This document shows, one piece after another, positions 30,981 through 42,968 of a stretch of 64,000 nucleotides of DNA. The stretch comes from Tenrec ecaudatus (lineage: Eukaryota > Chordata > Mammalia > Afrosoricida > Tenrecidae): NCBI RefSeq assembly GCF_050624435.1, contig NC_134541.1:100436805-100500804 (forward strand), given 5' to 3'. The number at the start of each line of letters is the position of its first letter. Positions within the stretch are counted from its first letter, which is position 1. Position numbers and translations under genes: made by a program. The notes below the pieces were generated by a model, which saw only the letters and a program-made list of their open reading frames with translations, ran no database searches and was not told where the DNA came from.

Positions 30981-33900
30981 CCCAGAAGAAGGACACCGTG
31001 GGAGGGCTTGCTTTACCTGACTTTGGCACATACTATACAACCACAGTGGTCAAAACCACATGGTATTGGTACAATGACAGATACTCAGACCAATGGAAAA
31101 GAACTGAAAACCCAGAAATAAAATCATCAGCATACAGACAACTGATCTTTGATAAGGGCCCCAAAAAGATCAAATGGGAAGCAGATGTCCTCTTTAACAA
31201 GTGGTGCTGGAAAAAATGGATATTTACCGGCAGAAAAATGAAGCAAGACCCTTATCTCACTCCATGCACAAGAATAAACTCAAGGTGGATCACAGACCTT
31301 GAAGTTAAACCCCAAATTATTAGGGCCATCAATGAGGGAATTGGGACCAACTTGAGAACTTTGGCACAGGGAATACATAGGCTATCAGAAATAGGGAAGG
31401 ACACAAACACAGAGGAGGCACAAATTGACAAATGGGATATACTGAAGATAAAACACCTGTATACATCAAAAGAATTCACCAAGAGAGTAATAGGAGAGTC
31501 CACGGACTGGGAAAACATCTTTAGCAATGACACATCAGACAAAGGCCTTATTACTAAAATCTACAATACTCTGCTAGCTTCCAAAAAGAAAAAAATCTAA
31601 CTGCCCATTTGAGAGGTGGGCAAAGGACTTGAACAGAAGTTCCACAGGGGCAGAAATCCGAATGGCCAACAAACATATGAGAAAATGTCCCCAATCTTTA
31701 GCCATAAGAGAAATGTGAATTAAAACAACAATGAGGCACCACCTAACACCCTCAAAGGTAGCCCAATTAAAAAAATCAGAAAGCAACAAGTATTGGAAGG
31801 GCTGTGGGGAGACAGGAACTCTCACTGCTGGTGGACTTGTAAGTATGTACAACTACTATGGAAATCGATCTGGCGATATCTAAAACATATGGAAATCGAG
31901 TTACCATATGACCCAGCAATCCCACTACTGGGCATATATCCAGAAGAGGCAAGAAACAAACCAAAACCAGACATCTGTGCTCCAATGTTCATTGCAGCAC
32001 AGTTCACAATTGTAAGGAGTTGGAAGCAACCCAAATTTCCATCACCTGTCGATCAATCAAATTTCCATCAACTAGCGGCATGAGAAGAACTGGAGCTAAT
32101 CATGCTAAATGAAGTAAGTCAGGCACAAAAGGACAAGTACAACATGAGCCCGCCGAGATAAGCATTAAAAAAAATCCAAAAGGGGCATAGGAAAAAAACT
32201 ACTGTATACAAACATTCTTGGGGTGAGGACCATGTAGTATGGTACAGACCAGATCAAATGCAGGGATGCACATGGTAGACAACTGGGGAGGAGGTGGGGA
32301 AAAAAAGGAGCAATATAAGGAAGAAAAGGGGAGCTGGGGCATGGGGCGCTAACCAACCCAAGGGGAGGGTATTGTTTATATCTCCACAGGGAAAGAGGGA
32401 CCAGACTTCAACCCAGTGCCTCGAGGTATGAATGCAACATTCCGGTGTGGAGTAGGGAACCAGTGGAGAGATCTGGGAGGCCAACCCCAGTACCAAATAC
32501 TAAGTGGATGCCTGTCCCTCCTCCCAGAAGAATTTATTTCAAAGACAGCATTGAATCTGCAGCTCCGGGAGAGGGACATATCTGATCCCAGTACACGGGA
32601 GCACATGAAGGGGGAGTAGGAGAGAGTGGAACACATCCTGCCCCACCAGGCCCTGAGGTCAATGACCCCAATTAGAGCAGCCAGTCCACAAAGAGGACCA
32701 CATGACCAGCCCCACTATGAGACATGACATCCCTCACTGACCCATGGCCCTGCAGGGGACAATACTGGAGACACAGTGTGCGAATTGCACCCGACCTGAT
32801 CCCACCACATCGGGGCAAAGCACTGGGGGAGTGCAGCGGAACAGCAAGGGAATGGAGTGGCAATGTCCCCAGGAAATGCTGAAAGTGAACTTTGGGGTCA
32901 GAGCATGGTGCCCCAACAGACTGGACTGGAAAACACTCCTAAAGGCCAACAAACGACCCTTGAACTAACTACAAGCTTTTTTTTCTTGTTGAGTTTTGTT
33001 TTGTTCTTTGTCAGTGGTTTGTTGTTGTTTTGTTCTGTATTGTTGCTTGGTTTTGCTCTGTCTTGTTTTTGTGCATGTTAATATCTCCGCAGGTCTGTCT
33101 AAATAAGATAGGCTGGATGAACTATCTGGAGATAAAACAACGGGACTTACAGTTCCGGGGGGACATGGGACAGGGGGAGGTGGTGGGAAAGGGAATGGTG
33201 TTAACAAGCCCAGGGACAAGGGAACAACAAGTGATGCAAATTGGTGGTGAGGTGGGTGTGGCAGGCATGGTAGGGCATGATCAAGGGTAATGTAACTAAG
33301 AGGTATAGCTGAAACCCAGGTGGAGACGGAGCATAATAGTGGGACAAGAGGAAAGTCAAGGGAAATAGAGGAAAGAGCTGGGAGGCAAAGGGCATTTATG
33401 GAAGTCTAGACAAAGACATGTACATATGCAAATATATATATGAGGTTGGGGAAATAAATCTATGTGCCTATATTTATAGGTTTAGTATTGAGGTGGCGGA
33501 AGGACATTGGGCCTCTACTCAAGTACTCCCTCAATGTAAGAATACTTTCTTCTGTTAAATTGGCATCCTATTGATGCTCACCATCACGACACAACCACTG
33601 AAGACAAAGCAGGTGAACAAGCAAATGTAGTGAAGAAAGCTGATGGTGCCTGGCTATCAAAAGATACAGCGTCTGGGATCTTAAAGGCTTGAAGGTGAAC
33701 AAGCGGCCATCTAGCTCAGAAGCAACAAAGCCCACATGGAAGAACACACCAGCCTGTGTGATCACGTGATTCTGAAGGGATCAGTTTGCAGCCATCAAAG
33801 AACAAAAAATCATATCATTGGGTGCACACCTCCAGGATACGATCGCTAAAGACAAATGGGTGCATAAGTAAATGTGGCGAAGAAAGCTGATGGTGCCCGG

Positions 33901-34947
33901 CTATCAAAAGAGATAGCATCTGGAGTCTCAAAGCCTTAAAGGTAAACAAGCGGCCATCTAGTTCAGAAGCAACAAAGCCCACATAGAAGAAGCACACCAG
34001 CCTGTATAATCACGAGGTGCTGAAGGGATCAGGTATAAGGCATCATCAGAACAAAAAAAAAATCTTACCATAGTGAATGAAGGGGGGAGTGCAGAGTGGA
34101 GACCCAAAGCCCATTTGTCAGCCACTGGAGATCCCCTTGCAGAGGGGTCTAGGGGAGGAAATGAGTCAGTCAGGGTGCGATGTGGCACCGATGAAGAATA
34201 CAGCTTTCCTCCAGTTCTTAAATGCTTCCCCCCTCCCCAAACTATCATGATCCGAATTCTACCTTGCAAGTTTGGATAGAGCAGAGTATGTACACTGGTG
34301 CAGATAGGAGCTGGAGGCACAGAGAATCCAGGGTGGATTATACCTTCAGGACCAGGGGTGTGAGTGGCGATACTGGGAGGGTAGAGGGAGAGTGGGTTGG
34401 AAAGAGGGAACCAATTAGAAGGATCTATGAGTGACCTCCCCCCTGGGGGACGGACAATGGAAAAGGGGGTGAAGGGAGACGTCAGACAGGGCAAGATATG
34501 ACAAAATAATTTATAAATTACCAAGGGCTCATGAAGGAAGGGGGAGCGGGGAGGAAGGGGGAAAAAAGAGGACCTGATGCAAAGGGCTTAAGTGGAGAGC
34601 AAATGCTTTGAAAATGATGAGGGCAAAGAATGTATAGATGTGCTTTACACAATTAATGTATGTATGGATTGTGATAAGAGTTGTATGAACCCGTAATAAA
34701 ATGTTTAAAAAAAGAACTGTAAAAGCCCACAATAAAAAGATCTTTAAAAAAAATAAAGTAATAATTTATAGTTGATCAAGGGGCCACAAGCGTTGGGAGG
34801 TGCGGAGAAGAGCTGATATCAAGGGCTCAATAGAAAATAAATGTCTAGAAAATAATGATGATGACATATGTACTAATATACTTGATACAATTAATGCATG
34901 GAATGTTGTAAGAGCACACAATAAAATGTTTTATTTTTAAAGAAAAA
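30981..34947 (+). mobile_element. L1, 5'-truncated, ORF2 C-terminus plus long 3' UTR
   Basis: A 3.97-kb L1 flanked by AAAGAGCTTTAT at 30969-30980 and 34948-34959. It holds the last third of ORF2, then a 3' UTR of about 2.6 kb (LINE 3' UTRs are often shorter). Within the UTR a block of about 250 bases is duplicated in tandem (33573-33822 and 33823-34070: both have AAGCGGCCATCTAG). The first terminus (AATAAAATGTTTAAAAAAAG, near 34695) is followed by a second L1 terminus of another subfamily to 34947. Confidence 0.93.
30986..32085 (+). pseudogene. L1 ORF2p C-terminal remnant (inactive)
   Basis: The frame from 30998 reads GGLALPDFGTYYTTTVVKTT, then WYWYNDRYSDQW, QLIFDKGPKK and LFNKWCWKKW; it stops at 31600. 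Past frameshifts the L1 C-terminus goes on to WKSIWRYLKHMEIELPYDP, AIPLLGIYPEE and APMFIAAQFT. This is the thumb and C-terminal region of a LINE-1 reverse transcriptase, after the catalytic core. The endonuclease and RT core are missing through 5' truncation, so it cannot move. Confidence 0.93.
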
Positions 34948-35410
34948 AAAGAGCTTTATATAAGAAGTAATTGTACATTAAGAAAACATCTGAGCCCAGT
35001 CCAGATCAAGTCCATAAGTCTGCTTTTAGCCCGTATGTCCAATACCAATCTATAAAGTCCTCATCAGACTCATGAAACACATGCAATGATGCTGAATGCA
35101 GGAAGATCACAGGTCCGTCGTTGGGAAATGTTGTGGATCCAGTGGCATTTAGGCATCTCAGCACTGGCAGGGTCTCCACGTGGCTCCCCCGGCTCCAGGC
35201 ACTAGCATAGCTCCATGTGTCTTATCAGTTTCAATGTCTCGCAGGGAGTGAACCTGTGTCCTGCCTCAAGAGAGCTCTTTATCTCCATTGTGCCTCTAAA
35301 CGAGTTCATCACGCTACCACCTGACTCACAGGCTCCAACCCTTCACTCTGACTCCTCTCAAATTGACAACAAATTAACAAATAACATACGTACAATGGTG
35401 AGAGCATTAT

Positions 35411-35652
35411 GAAGGAGGAAATTACAGGGGCTGTGTTAAAGCATACCACCCATCTATCAGTTTGTCCTATGTGGCCTCCAGGAAGCCCTGCCACCAGGGT
35501 CACCTATGGTAGACAGGTTTCAACAGAATTTGAAGGGGGAAATTACAGGGGCTGTGTTAAAGCATACCACCCATCTATCAGTTTGTCCTATGTGGCCTCC
35601 AGGAAGCCCTGCCACCAGGGTCACCTATGGTAGACAGGTTTCAACAGAATTT
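35411..35652 (+). repeat. 121-bp tandem duplication
   Basis: Copies at 35411-35531 and 35532-35652 differ at one base (GAAGGAGGAA against GAAGGGGGAA). The unit contains ACCACCCATCTATCAG and GACAGGTTTCAACAGAATTT, the middle of the second SINE family. Confidence 0.97.
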
Positions 35653-35760
35653 CCGGATGAAGACAGGCTGGGAATAAAGGCCTGGCAGTCTACTTCTGAA
35701 AGTAAATTAGTGGAAATCCTCTGGATCACAGCAGATGAATATCTGAGATGGTGCTAGCAG
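35653..35760 (+). repeat. Second tRNA-type SINE family, tail half
   Basis: AAAGGCCTGGCAGTCTACTT and CTGGATCACAGCAGATGAAT continue the SINE whose middle was duplicated just before. Confidence 0.7.
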
Positions 35761-36261
35761 TCGAACCCACTAGGTTGGAAGGTGTCCCAAGAACATAATA
35801 ACTAGGACAATATAAGCAGACCAATAACCTAAAGATGGGGCAGGACTTGACCAGTTTTTGATCTGTTATACCAGGAAGCAGAGCCAACTGGACAGCAACT
35901 AACAAGACTGAAGAGAGGGTAAGATTGGAAAAGGAAGGAACTCCTCTGTTAGTCGAATTCTCCAAAAAGCAGTCACCACTCATTATCTCCATGAACCACT
36001 GCCTCCTCCGCCTGTGACCAGATACCACTAATGGAACATCCTGGTCAGGAATGCACAAGATGGATCCTAATAAAAAGGAAAGAAAATGTGGAATAGAACT
36101 TCAAATTCTTAAGGGATCTCTACTGATAAGAACTGTTGAAACTGGAGGAGACACTAAGACCCTGGTCCTGAGTTATGCTTAGATTAGTTACCTTTAAGGT
36201 AAATAACCATTTACCGCAAAGAATAAAGATTGTCACCTTTAAGTGCTATAGTAACTTTCTT
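35761..36261. other. No gene recognised
   Basis: Unassigned; a 110-codon minus-strand frame at 35726-36058 has no known domain. Confidence 0.45.
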
Positions 36262-36770
36262 AAACTATATGTGGTATGGATGTGTCAACTTGATGATACC
36301 CGTGTGGAGGTAGGGGCAAAGCTCATGTCAATCAAGTGGTAGCCCCTTAGGGATGTGGCCCTTTGTTTAAGAGTGATAGACACTGGGATCTGCTGCCCTC
36401 TTGCCCTTTGCCTTCATCCTTACTAGGACTCTGTGTGTCTGCCTCTAGGGACAGCCCCATGTGGGCAGTCTGGCCCTGAGAGCTGCAGATGCCCTGCCAG
36501 GTTTCCATTGACCTTGGATCCAAGTGATTGTACCCCCACCGCCTGCATTGCCTCTGCTTCCAACTTCCCCTTATAATATCATCTGCCTATAACTACATGA
36601 GTCTAAAGAGGGGCCCCAGCTAGCATCTGACCTATGAGCTAGAGTTGGATGGGACTTGGGTATCTTCTTGATGTAGCCTTGCTTCTTGATATCTTTCTTA
36701 TACATAGATAATGTCACTGGTTTATTTTTGTAGCCAGCCTGACCTAACCCACTCTATCAGCCCACAGGCA
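36262..36770 (+). mobile_element. LTR-like repeat, plus orientation
   Basis: Begins GGTATGGATGTGTCAACTTG and has the same 5' signature as the complement of the element at 18829-19405. The body is diverged. Class uncertain. Confidence 0.5.
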
Positions 36771-37059
36771 ATGTCTCCTTTACAGTACAAAGGAGAGGGT
36801 CGTAGGGCATGGAGATGGAATCCAAGTCAAAGACACAACTAAACCAGAAATAACTCAAATGCTGACACAATGTGAAGTAGGTAAGCAATGTCACTGATCA
36901 CTAATGCCTACAAACTATACTGGGAGTGGGTTTTGTTGAGCACATTTTCAAAATCTACTCTAAATTAAAACTACTCCAGAATTAAACTAAATCTAAGATG
37001 GAATTGGACAGCAAGTGGCTTATTGGGAGAGACATCTGTGGATAATCAAGGGAGCAACC

Positions 37060-37395
37060 TTGAGGACAGGGTGCTGAGTGAAAGGAGGCAGACGCAGATG
37101 CAGCTGGCCCAAATTGTATGATCCCTTCCCTAGGAAGCATCCGGAGCAGGTAAACCCATAGAAACCGAAAGAGCAGGGTGGTGGTCACCAGGGGCCAGGG
37201 AGGGAGGAGAGGAGAAATGACTATTAATGGGAATGCAGGCCTTCTGGGGAGAGGAAATTGCTTTGGAATTTAATTGAAGGGGCCATTGCCCATCACTGAG
37301 AATGTACGAACTACCACTGAATTGTATGCTGTTCAATGGCTAGTTTTCAAAGGCTCATTTTCTGTCATATGAATTTCACCTCAATTAAAGATAGA
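37060..37395 (+). mobile_element. Ancient L1 3' end (L1M-type)
   Basis: GTGGTGGTCACCAGGGGCCA, CACTGAATTGTATGCTGTTC and ATGAATTTCACCTCAATTAA follow the common L1M 3' end. Confidence 0.8.
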
Positions 37396-37594
37396 GAAGG
37401 AAATAAGCTGGACAAGGGGGCAGACCTCAGATGGCCATGTGGATCTGACACCAGGGAAGGGAGAAGAAAGAGAAGGGCAAGATGACCCTCTAATTGCAGC
37501 ATCTTGGAAATGTGAGAAGAGGGTTTGGCTAGCGTAATGGGGCATTCTGGAGCCCAAATTGCCCAACAGAGGAGTCTCGGGTGTCAAAGGATTG

Positions 37595-37822
37595 GGCTTG
37601 TGACAGCCATGCTGAGTCAGTGGTAGAATTACCCCTTCCAGGGGGGACAGCAAAATTCAGTTCCCAGCCAACGCAGCCCACATGCAGCCAGCACCCATCC
37701 GTCAGTGGGAGCTCACTATGCTGCTGAACACGCTTCAGTGGAGCGTCTAGACTAAGCAGGGCTAGGAGAAAGGTCTGAAGATCCACTTCTGAAAGTCAGC
37801 CAATGAAAAGCCTATAGACTGG
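37595..37822 (+). repeat. Second tRNA-type SINE family
   Basis: ATTACCCCTTCCAGGGGGGA, CAGCACCCATCCGTCAGTGG, GCTGAACACGCTTCAGTGGA, GATCCACTTCTGAAAGTCAG. Confidence 0.8.
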
Positions 37823-38029
37823 TTTGGGGGATTTAAAAAATCACATAAGGCAGAAAGAATCTTGAGTGATGCCACACCAAACGTGGAAGATCAATGAGGC
37901 CCCTGGGTGACCCAAATGGGTTTTGCATGATTACTATCCTGCAGGTTGGCACTTCCTAAGTTTGACAACCATAAGGATTTTCAGAGTGGGCCAGATGCCT
38001 TCCAAGGGGAAAATCTCTCCCAGTTGAGA

Positions 38030-38590
38030 ACCACTAACCAGGAGAAATGAAAGAATACATTTCTACAAAAATCCGTAAACACGTGGTCATAGCGCCACTA
38101 GTCATAATCGACAAATAACTGGAAACAGCCCAAATGTCACTCAGTGGTTGACTGGATAAACAGAATGGATATAATGAACAAGAGTCCAGCAATAGAAGAA
38201 ACCATTATTACATACAACAGCTTGGATGAATCTCCAAGTCTTTATACTGAATGAAAGAAGCCAGTCTCAACAGACTACCTCCAATATCATTCTCTTTATA
38301 TGATATCCTAGAAAAGAGGAACGAACTGCCCGAGACAGAGACCACATCAGTGGTGACCAGGGGTTAAGAACAGGGCAGAGTGTAACTCCGAAAGTTAGGG
38401 GACATCTTGGACACATGGAACCACCTTGCCTGCTGATGCAGCTGTTTGCAGCCTGATTGTGGGGGTGATAGCATGCATCTATAACGGCCATGTTGAGTAC
38501 ATGTGCCAAAACTCATGGAAGACCTGGAAATTTTAGGAAACATAACCATTTCAGTGAAAAAGACAATATGTGGATAGATCTTCCTTTTAA
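38030..38590 (+). mobile_element. Ancient L1 3' region (L1M-type)
   Basis: CTGGAAACAGCCCAAATGTC, GGATAAACAGAATGGATATA, ATGAATCTCCAAGTCTTTAT, CAGTGGTGACCAGGGGTTAA in L1M order. A weak SINE may lie just before, at 37890-38010. Confidence 0.8.
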
Positions 38591-39084
38591 AAATATAGTG
38601 ATGGTCAAATCAATGGCAGTGAGAGTCCAGATCTTATTTGGACTCTGATTCACACCATGTAATTTTTAAAAAGACATTTTGAGACCATCGGAGAAATTTT
38701 AATGTGGGCTGGATAATAAAGGATTCCAAGGACTCGCTGGAATCCCTTATTAGGGGTGATCCCATAAAAAAAAAAGTTTGTAACTTAAAGATCTATGTAC
38801 TGCAGATGAAAATCTATACTGTCAGGGATTTGCTTTAAAATATCCAAGCAAAAATCAAGGTGGAGATTAAAAGATGAAGCAAAGCAGCTAAATCACAACA
38901 ATGCTTGAAACTAAAAAGCGGGCTTAAGAGGGTTCCATTTATTCTCGCCATTTTGCCCACACTATTAAAATTGCACACTATGAAATAAAAACTTTAATGT
39001 GAAAATAGATGAACAAATGTATGCCAGGGTATAAAAAATAACTGGAAGTCCACAGGAGGTGCAAGCTATCAGCATGGTTGGCCG
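38591..39084. other. No gene recognised
   Basis: AT-rich, unassigned. Confidence 0.5.
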
Positions 39085-39240
39085 CTGACTGAAATGTTGG
39101 GGATTCATTTTCTCCCAGAGACACCTGGGAAGAAAGGGTTGACAATCTACTTCCAAATGCAGTCATTGAAAACCCAGGGCGCAGTTACACTCTGACGCAC
39201 ACTGAGGCTCCACGAGGTGGAATTGACTCAACAACGGATT
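39085..39240 (+). repeat. Second tRNA-type SINE family, tail half
   Basis: GACAATCTACTTCCAAATGC, ATTGAAAACCCAGGGCGCAG and GTGGAATTGACTCAACAACG. Confidence 0.7.
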
Positions 39241-39561
39241 ATTAAGAAAGCTTTCCTTACAAATAAATAAGTAAACAAACAAATAAATAAAGCCTACCTT
39301 TGGGTATGTTTTAATAAGTGATTCTAACTTTTGCCTGTGTAATTAATTTTCCACAAAAGCATGTTACATTGTAATAATTAAAAAGGGTTTCTTACTATAA
39401 AATTTTAAGTGAGCATTTAAATAAAATTTTAAATGAACACTTCCAGGTGATTTTTTTTAAATGTCCAGCATTTTTATAGTTTGAAAATGCTATCACTACT
39501 TTTCTAAACTCCATGCCAATTAAAATACAAATTATTTAACATCTCAACTGATAACATTGAG

Positions 39562-39680
39562 ATGGCAGTATGGCCTGCAGGTTAGCTAAGGTCATGGTCG
39601 TTAGAATCCGGCAGTCTTAGCTTGAATTCCAGCTTGGTGGTTATCAGAGGCAGGTCCTGGCAAAGCTCCTCGCCTGTTGT
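39562..39680 (+). repeat. MIR, 5' part
   Basis: GGCAGTATGGCCTGCAGGTT, GAATCCGGCAGTCTTAGCTT and GAATTCCAGCTTGGTGG follow the MIR head. Confidence 0.7.
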
Positions 39681-39687
39681 CAGGAAA

Positions 39688-39880
39688 TGCGGTGGTGCAG
39701 TGGTTAAGCACTGAGCTGCTCGGCAAAGGTCTGCGGCTTGAACGCACCAGCTGCTCCAGGAGACAAGGACATGGTAGTGCGCATCCATCAGGACGCTAGC
39801 CTTGGAAACCTGCGGGGCAGTTCTACTCCGTGCTACGGCGTCACTGTGAGTGGTATTCGCTTGATGGCAATAGGTTATAA
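39688..39880 (+). repeat. AfroSINE, tail interrupted by an hAT element
   Basis: GGTGGTGCAGTGGTTAAGCA is near-consensus, then GCACCAGCTGCTCCAGGAG, CTTGGAAACCTGCGGGGCAG, and CGCTTGATGGCAATAGG. Confidence 0.93.
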
Positions 39881-40662
39881 CCGGTGTCAAACTGGCTGCC
39901 CGTGGGCCGCATGTGGCCCCCGAGGGTATATTTTGTGGCCCCCAGTGCTCTGAAATAAAATGAAAATAGAAAAAAAATTGTTATGAAGAAAATAGCGCTC
40001 AGGGGGGATCAAGGCAATACAGTACACACAATTCCCTCATTGACCCTTTAACTACTGAAAACGAGTATGTACGTGGCCCAGTGCCTGTCCTGGGGGCCTG
40101 TGGACGTGTATCAACGCGCTGACTCAGTTCTGGCGACGTTTGGAAGCAATGTGTCTGACGTTCTCAGTGTCACATCAAGTAAACAGATCCCAATAGCGGA
40201 AGGGTCAAAAAGAGCCCTCTGGGCTGTGCTGTTATGAATCACACCCAGCGGCAGCGCTCGGTAACAGTTTTAGAGGGAAGCCATTCTGATTGTGCATCAC
40301 GTTTGTCCGCTGTCCAACATTTTGTGTATCTTATTAGTTACTTTGTTATATATTTCCAGTCACCACATAAGAGGTAAATGAAAACTAATAGGAGGAAAAC
40401 GCTGGCAAGTTTTAAGTAAAAAAAGAATCATTTTAGTTTTATAAATACATTGAATAAAATAAATGTTTAAATAAAAGCAATTTTATAGTGTTTTAATTAT
40501 CCGGTCCATACTCCTGAATCTAGTGTTTTAATTATCTGGTCCATACTCCTGAATCCTCACTCCAAAACATAAATTTAACAAAATTTGTGAATGTAATGTG
40601 GTCCGCGTGAATCTTTCTGTTGCACCAAGTGGCCCAAGTTTTAATCGAGTTTGACACCCCTG
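39881..40662. mobile_element. hAT transposon, 782 bp, non-coding
   Basis: Ends are CCGGTGTCAAACTGGC and GAGTTTGACACCCCTG, inverted repeats of a hAT element (about CAGGGGTGTCAAACT). The flanks GGTTATAA and GGTTACAG are a decayed 8-base target duplication. Near each end GTGGGCCGCATGTGGCCCCC and ATGTGGTCCGCGTGAATC occur. There is no transposase frame. It contains a 35-bp tandem duplication (40486-40555). Confidence 0.85.
40486..40555. repeat. 35-bp tandem duplication inside the hAT element
   Basis: TAGTGTTTTAATTATCCGGT ... at 40486 and TAGTGTTTTAATTATCTGGT ... at 40521, one mismatch. Confidence 0.96.
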
Positions 40663-40793
40663 GGTTACAGGAATATCTCTTCCACGGGCTGATGTAAGGA
40701 TATTACCAGGCAGTCTGCATAATACAAGGGAGCTCCAACAAAGCACAGAGAAAAAGGCAAATGGTGTTCACTTATCAGAAGAATAGTGTCTTG

Positions 40794-42953
40794 GGCACTA
40801 ACCCACCCAGGAGAGAGTATTGGTCTTGCATCCACAGAATTGGGAGTGTGAGTGCAGACCCCAGCACGGTGCACCAAACCTTGAGGGCAATGTAGCCACA
40901 TGAGGCAACTCATGAAAATAGTGGGCTACAGGGCCGGCCCCAATAAGCCAAACTGGCACCACCACTCCCACCATGCCTAGAAGTATGTGCCGCAGAGGAC
41001 GACACTAAACCTACAGGGTTGGGGGAGGGGCCAGCATGCCATGCCCATACGGAAGCAAAGCAAGAAGGAAAAAGAGAGGGAGGGTCTAGAGCAGTGGTTC
41101 GCAACCTATGGATCGTGACCCCTTTGGGAGTCAAATGACCCTTTCACAGGGCTGCCCAGTTCATAACAGTAGCAAATTTACAGTTATGAAGTAACAACAA
41201 AAATAATGTTATGGTTGGGGGACATCATCACCACATGAGGAACTGTATTAAAGGGTCATGGCATTAGGAAGGTTGAGAACCACTGGTCTAGACCCCACAT
41301 AGGCACACCAAGCCTGGAGGATGACATCCCTTCACTGATCTGCTAAGGCACAGAGAGGACTGTAGGGCCAACAACAGCTTGACATGATGTCCTTTTGTGA
41401 CAGAGGACAATACTGGGGACACACAGTGGGGAGTGAGTCGGTCTGAACCCCCACAACAGATCAGCCATGGGGGCAAAACAAAGCCCCTGAGGAGGCCCCA
41501 AAATAGATTTGAGGCTAGGAGGGGCAGTTCCTGGAATTCCCCCAGGACCAGGGGGAGATAGTCATAAAAGTCAGCAGACAGACCTGGAGTTATGTGTGCT
41601 TTTTTTCTTTTTATGCAGTGCTTTGTTTTGTCTCCATTAGTGTTGATTTTGCCTACCTATATATGATAGGTATGGGAAGCAAGCTTGAGAAGAAAGCAAC
41701 AGGACCAACTAGGGAATTAAAATCAACAACAAGGAGGATGTAGAAATCCTGGGAGTGTTGGAGGAACAGGAGTCTAGCTGAGAGGAATTAGAGGCAGAAG
41801 AAGAATGAGCGTGATGGTGAGGTAGAGGAAGGTAAAGAGAAACAGAAGAAAGATCTAGGAAGACAGAGGTACAAACATGGGTGTGTGCATATGTAAAAAC
41901 ATTAATTCATAAAATTGAGGTATTGGCCTAAGTACATATATTTATATGGCAATACACTGAGGAAGTAGATGGACTTTGGGCCTCTGCTCAAGAACTCCCT
42001 CATAACAAGAACAGTTTGTTCTAACAACCTGGCATTTTGTGATGCTTACCTCCAGACATGATCACTGAAGACAAAATACGTGCATAAGCAAATGTGGTGA
42101 AGAAAGCTGATGGTGTCCAGCTATCAAAAGACATAGTGTCTAGAGTCTTAAAGGCTTGAAGTTACAATAAGCAGTCATCTAACAGAGAAGCAACAAGTCC
42201 ACATGAAAGAAGCACGCCAGCCTGTGCAATCGATCACAAGTTTCAAATGGATCAGGTAACAGGCATCAGAAGACCAAAAACAAACAAACAAAAACATATT
42301 GTTGAGAATCAGAGGGGCCAGCTCAGAGACCCCAAACTCATCTATATACAAGGGGACATCCCCTCACAGAAGGGTCACAAGGAAGGGATGAGTCAACCAG
42401 GGTGCAGTAAAGCACCGATGAAACAAACACTTTTCTTCTGGTTCCTTGAGGCTTCCTCACCCGCCATCATCATGACCCCAGTCCTGCCTTTCACTGTGGA
42501 CCAGACGGGAGCATGTACACAGGTACAGATAAGCGATAAGAGCTCACGACACATGGAATCCAGGAACAGGAATGGGAGTAGTGATACCTGAAGGATAGGG
42601 GAAGGTGGGAGGAGGGGAGAAAGGGGAAACCAATCGCAATGATCGACATGTAACCACACACACCACCAGGGGCACGAACAATAGAAACCATGGAGGAAGG
42701 GAGACAGCAGTCGGTGTATGATAGGAAAATAAAAATAATTTATAATTTATCAAGGGGTCGCAAAGGTGGGATGGGGATAGGAAGGGGAAAAGAGGAGCTG
42801 ATACCAAGGGCTCAAATAGAAAGTAAATGTTTAGAAAATAATGATGGCAACATATGTACAAATATGCTCGATATAATTGATGTATGAATTGTTATAAGAG
42901 CTGTAAGAGCCCCCAATAAAATAATCCTTTAATTTTAAAAATTAACTTAAAAA
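40794..42953 (+). mobile_element. L1 3' UTR (about 2 kb), split by a SPIN
   Basis: A target duplication AAGAATAGTGTCTTG/AAGAATAGTGCCTTG lies at 40779-40793 and 42954-42968. The body begins in the early 3' UTR (GGCACTAACCCACCCAGG, compare 32350) and ends AATAAAATAATCCTTTAATT. It has AAGAAAGCTGATGGTGTCCA and CTTAAAGGCTTGAAG. The right flank is an old L1 3' UTR, so this L1 seems to have landed in another. SPIN is at 41092-41285. Confidence 0.88.
41092..41285. mobile_element. SPIN-like hAT transposon in L1
   Basis: 194 bases, the same length as the copy at 5545, from CAGTGGTTCGCAACC to GGTTGAGAACCACTG. Target duplication GTCTAGAG/GTCTAGAC. The interior has CCTTTCACAGGGCTGCC and AGTTATGAAGTAACAACAAA. 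Confidence 0.95.
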
Positions 42954-42968
42954 AAGAATAGTGCCTTG

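Larger units (their letters stand above)
30912..35385 (-). mobile_element. LTR-like element split by an L1
   Basis: The plus strand starts TGTGTGAGTCTGGGTAGACC and AGAGAAACAAATTCATAGAC to 30980, then resumes at 34948 with AGAGCTTTATATAAGAAGTA, CAGTCCAGATCAAGTCCATA and ends near CTCAAATTGACAACAAATTA. It matches 51508-52017 throughout. No coding capacity. I read it as a solo LTR or LTR-like element; the family is not named with certainty. Confidence 0.72.

Noticed and set aside
33958-34524. 188-codon minus-strand frame
   Set aside because: Antisense of an L1 3' UTR.
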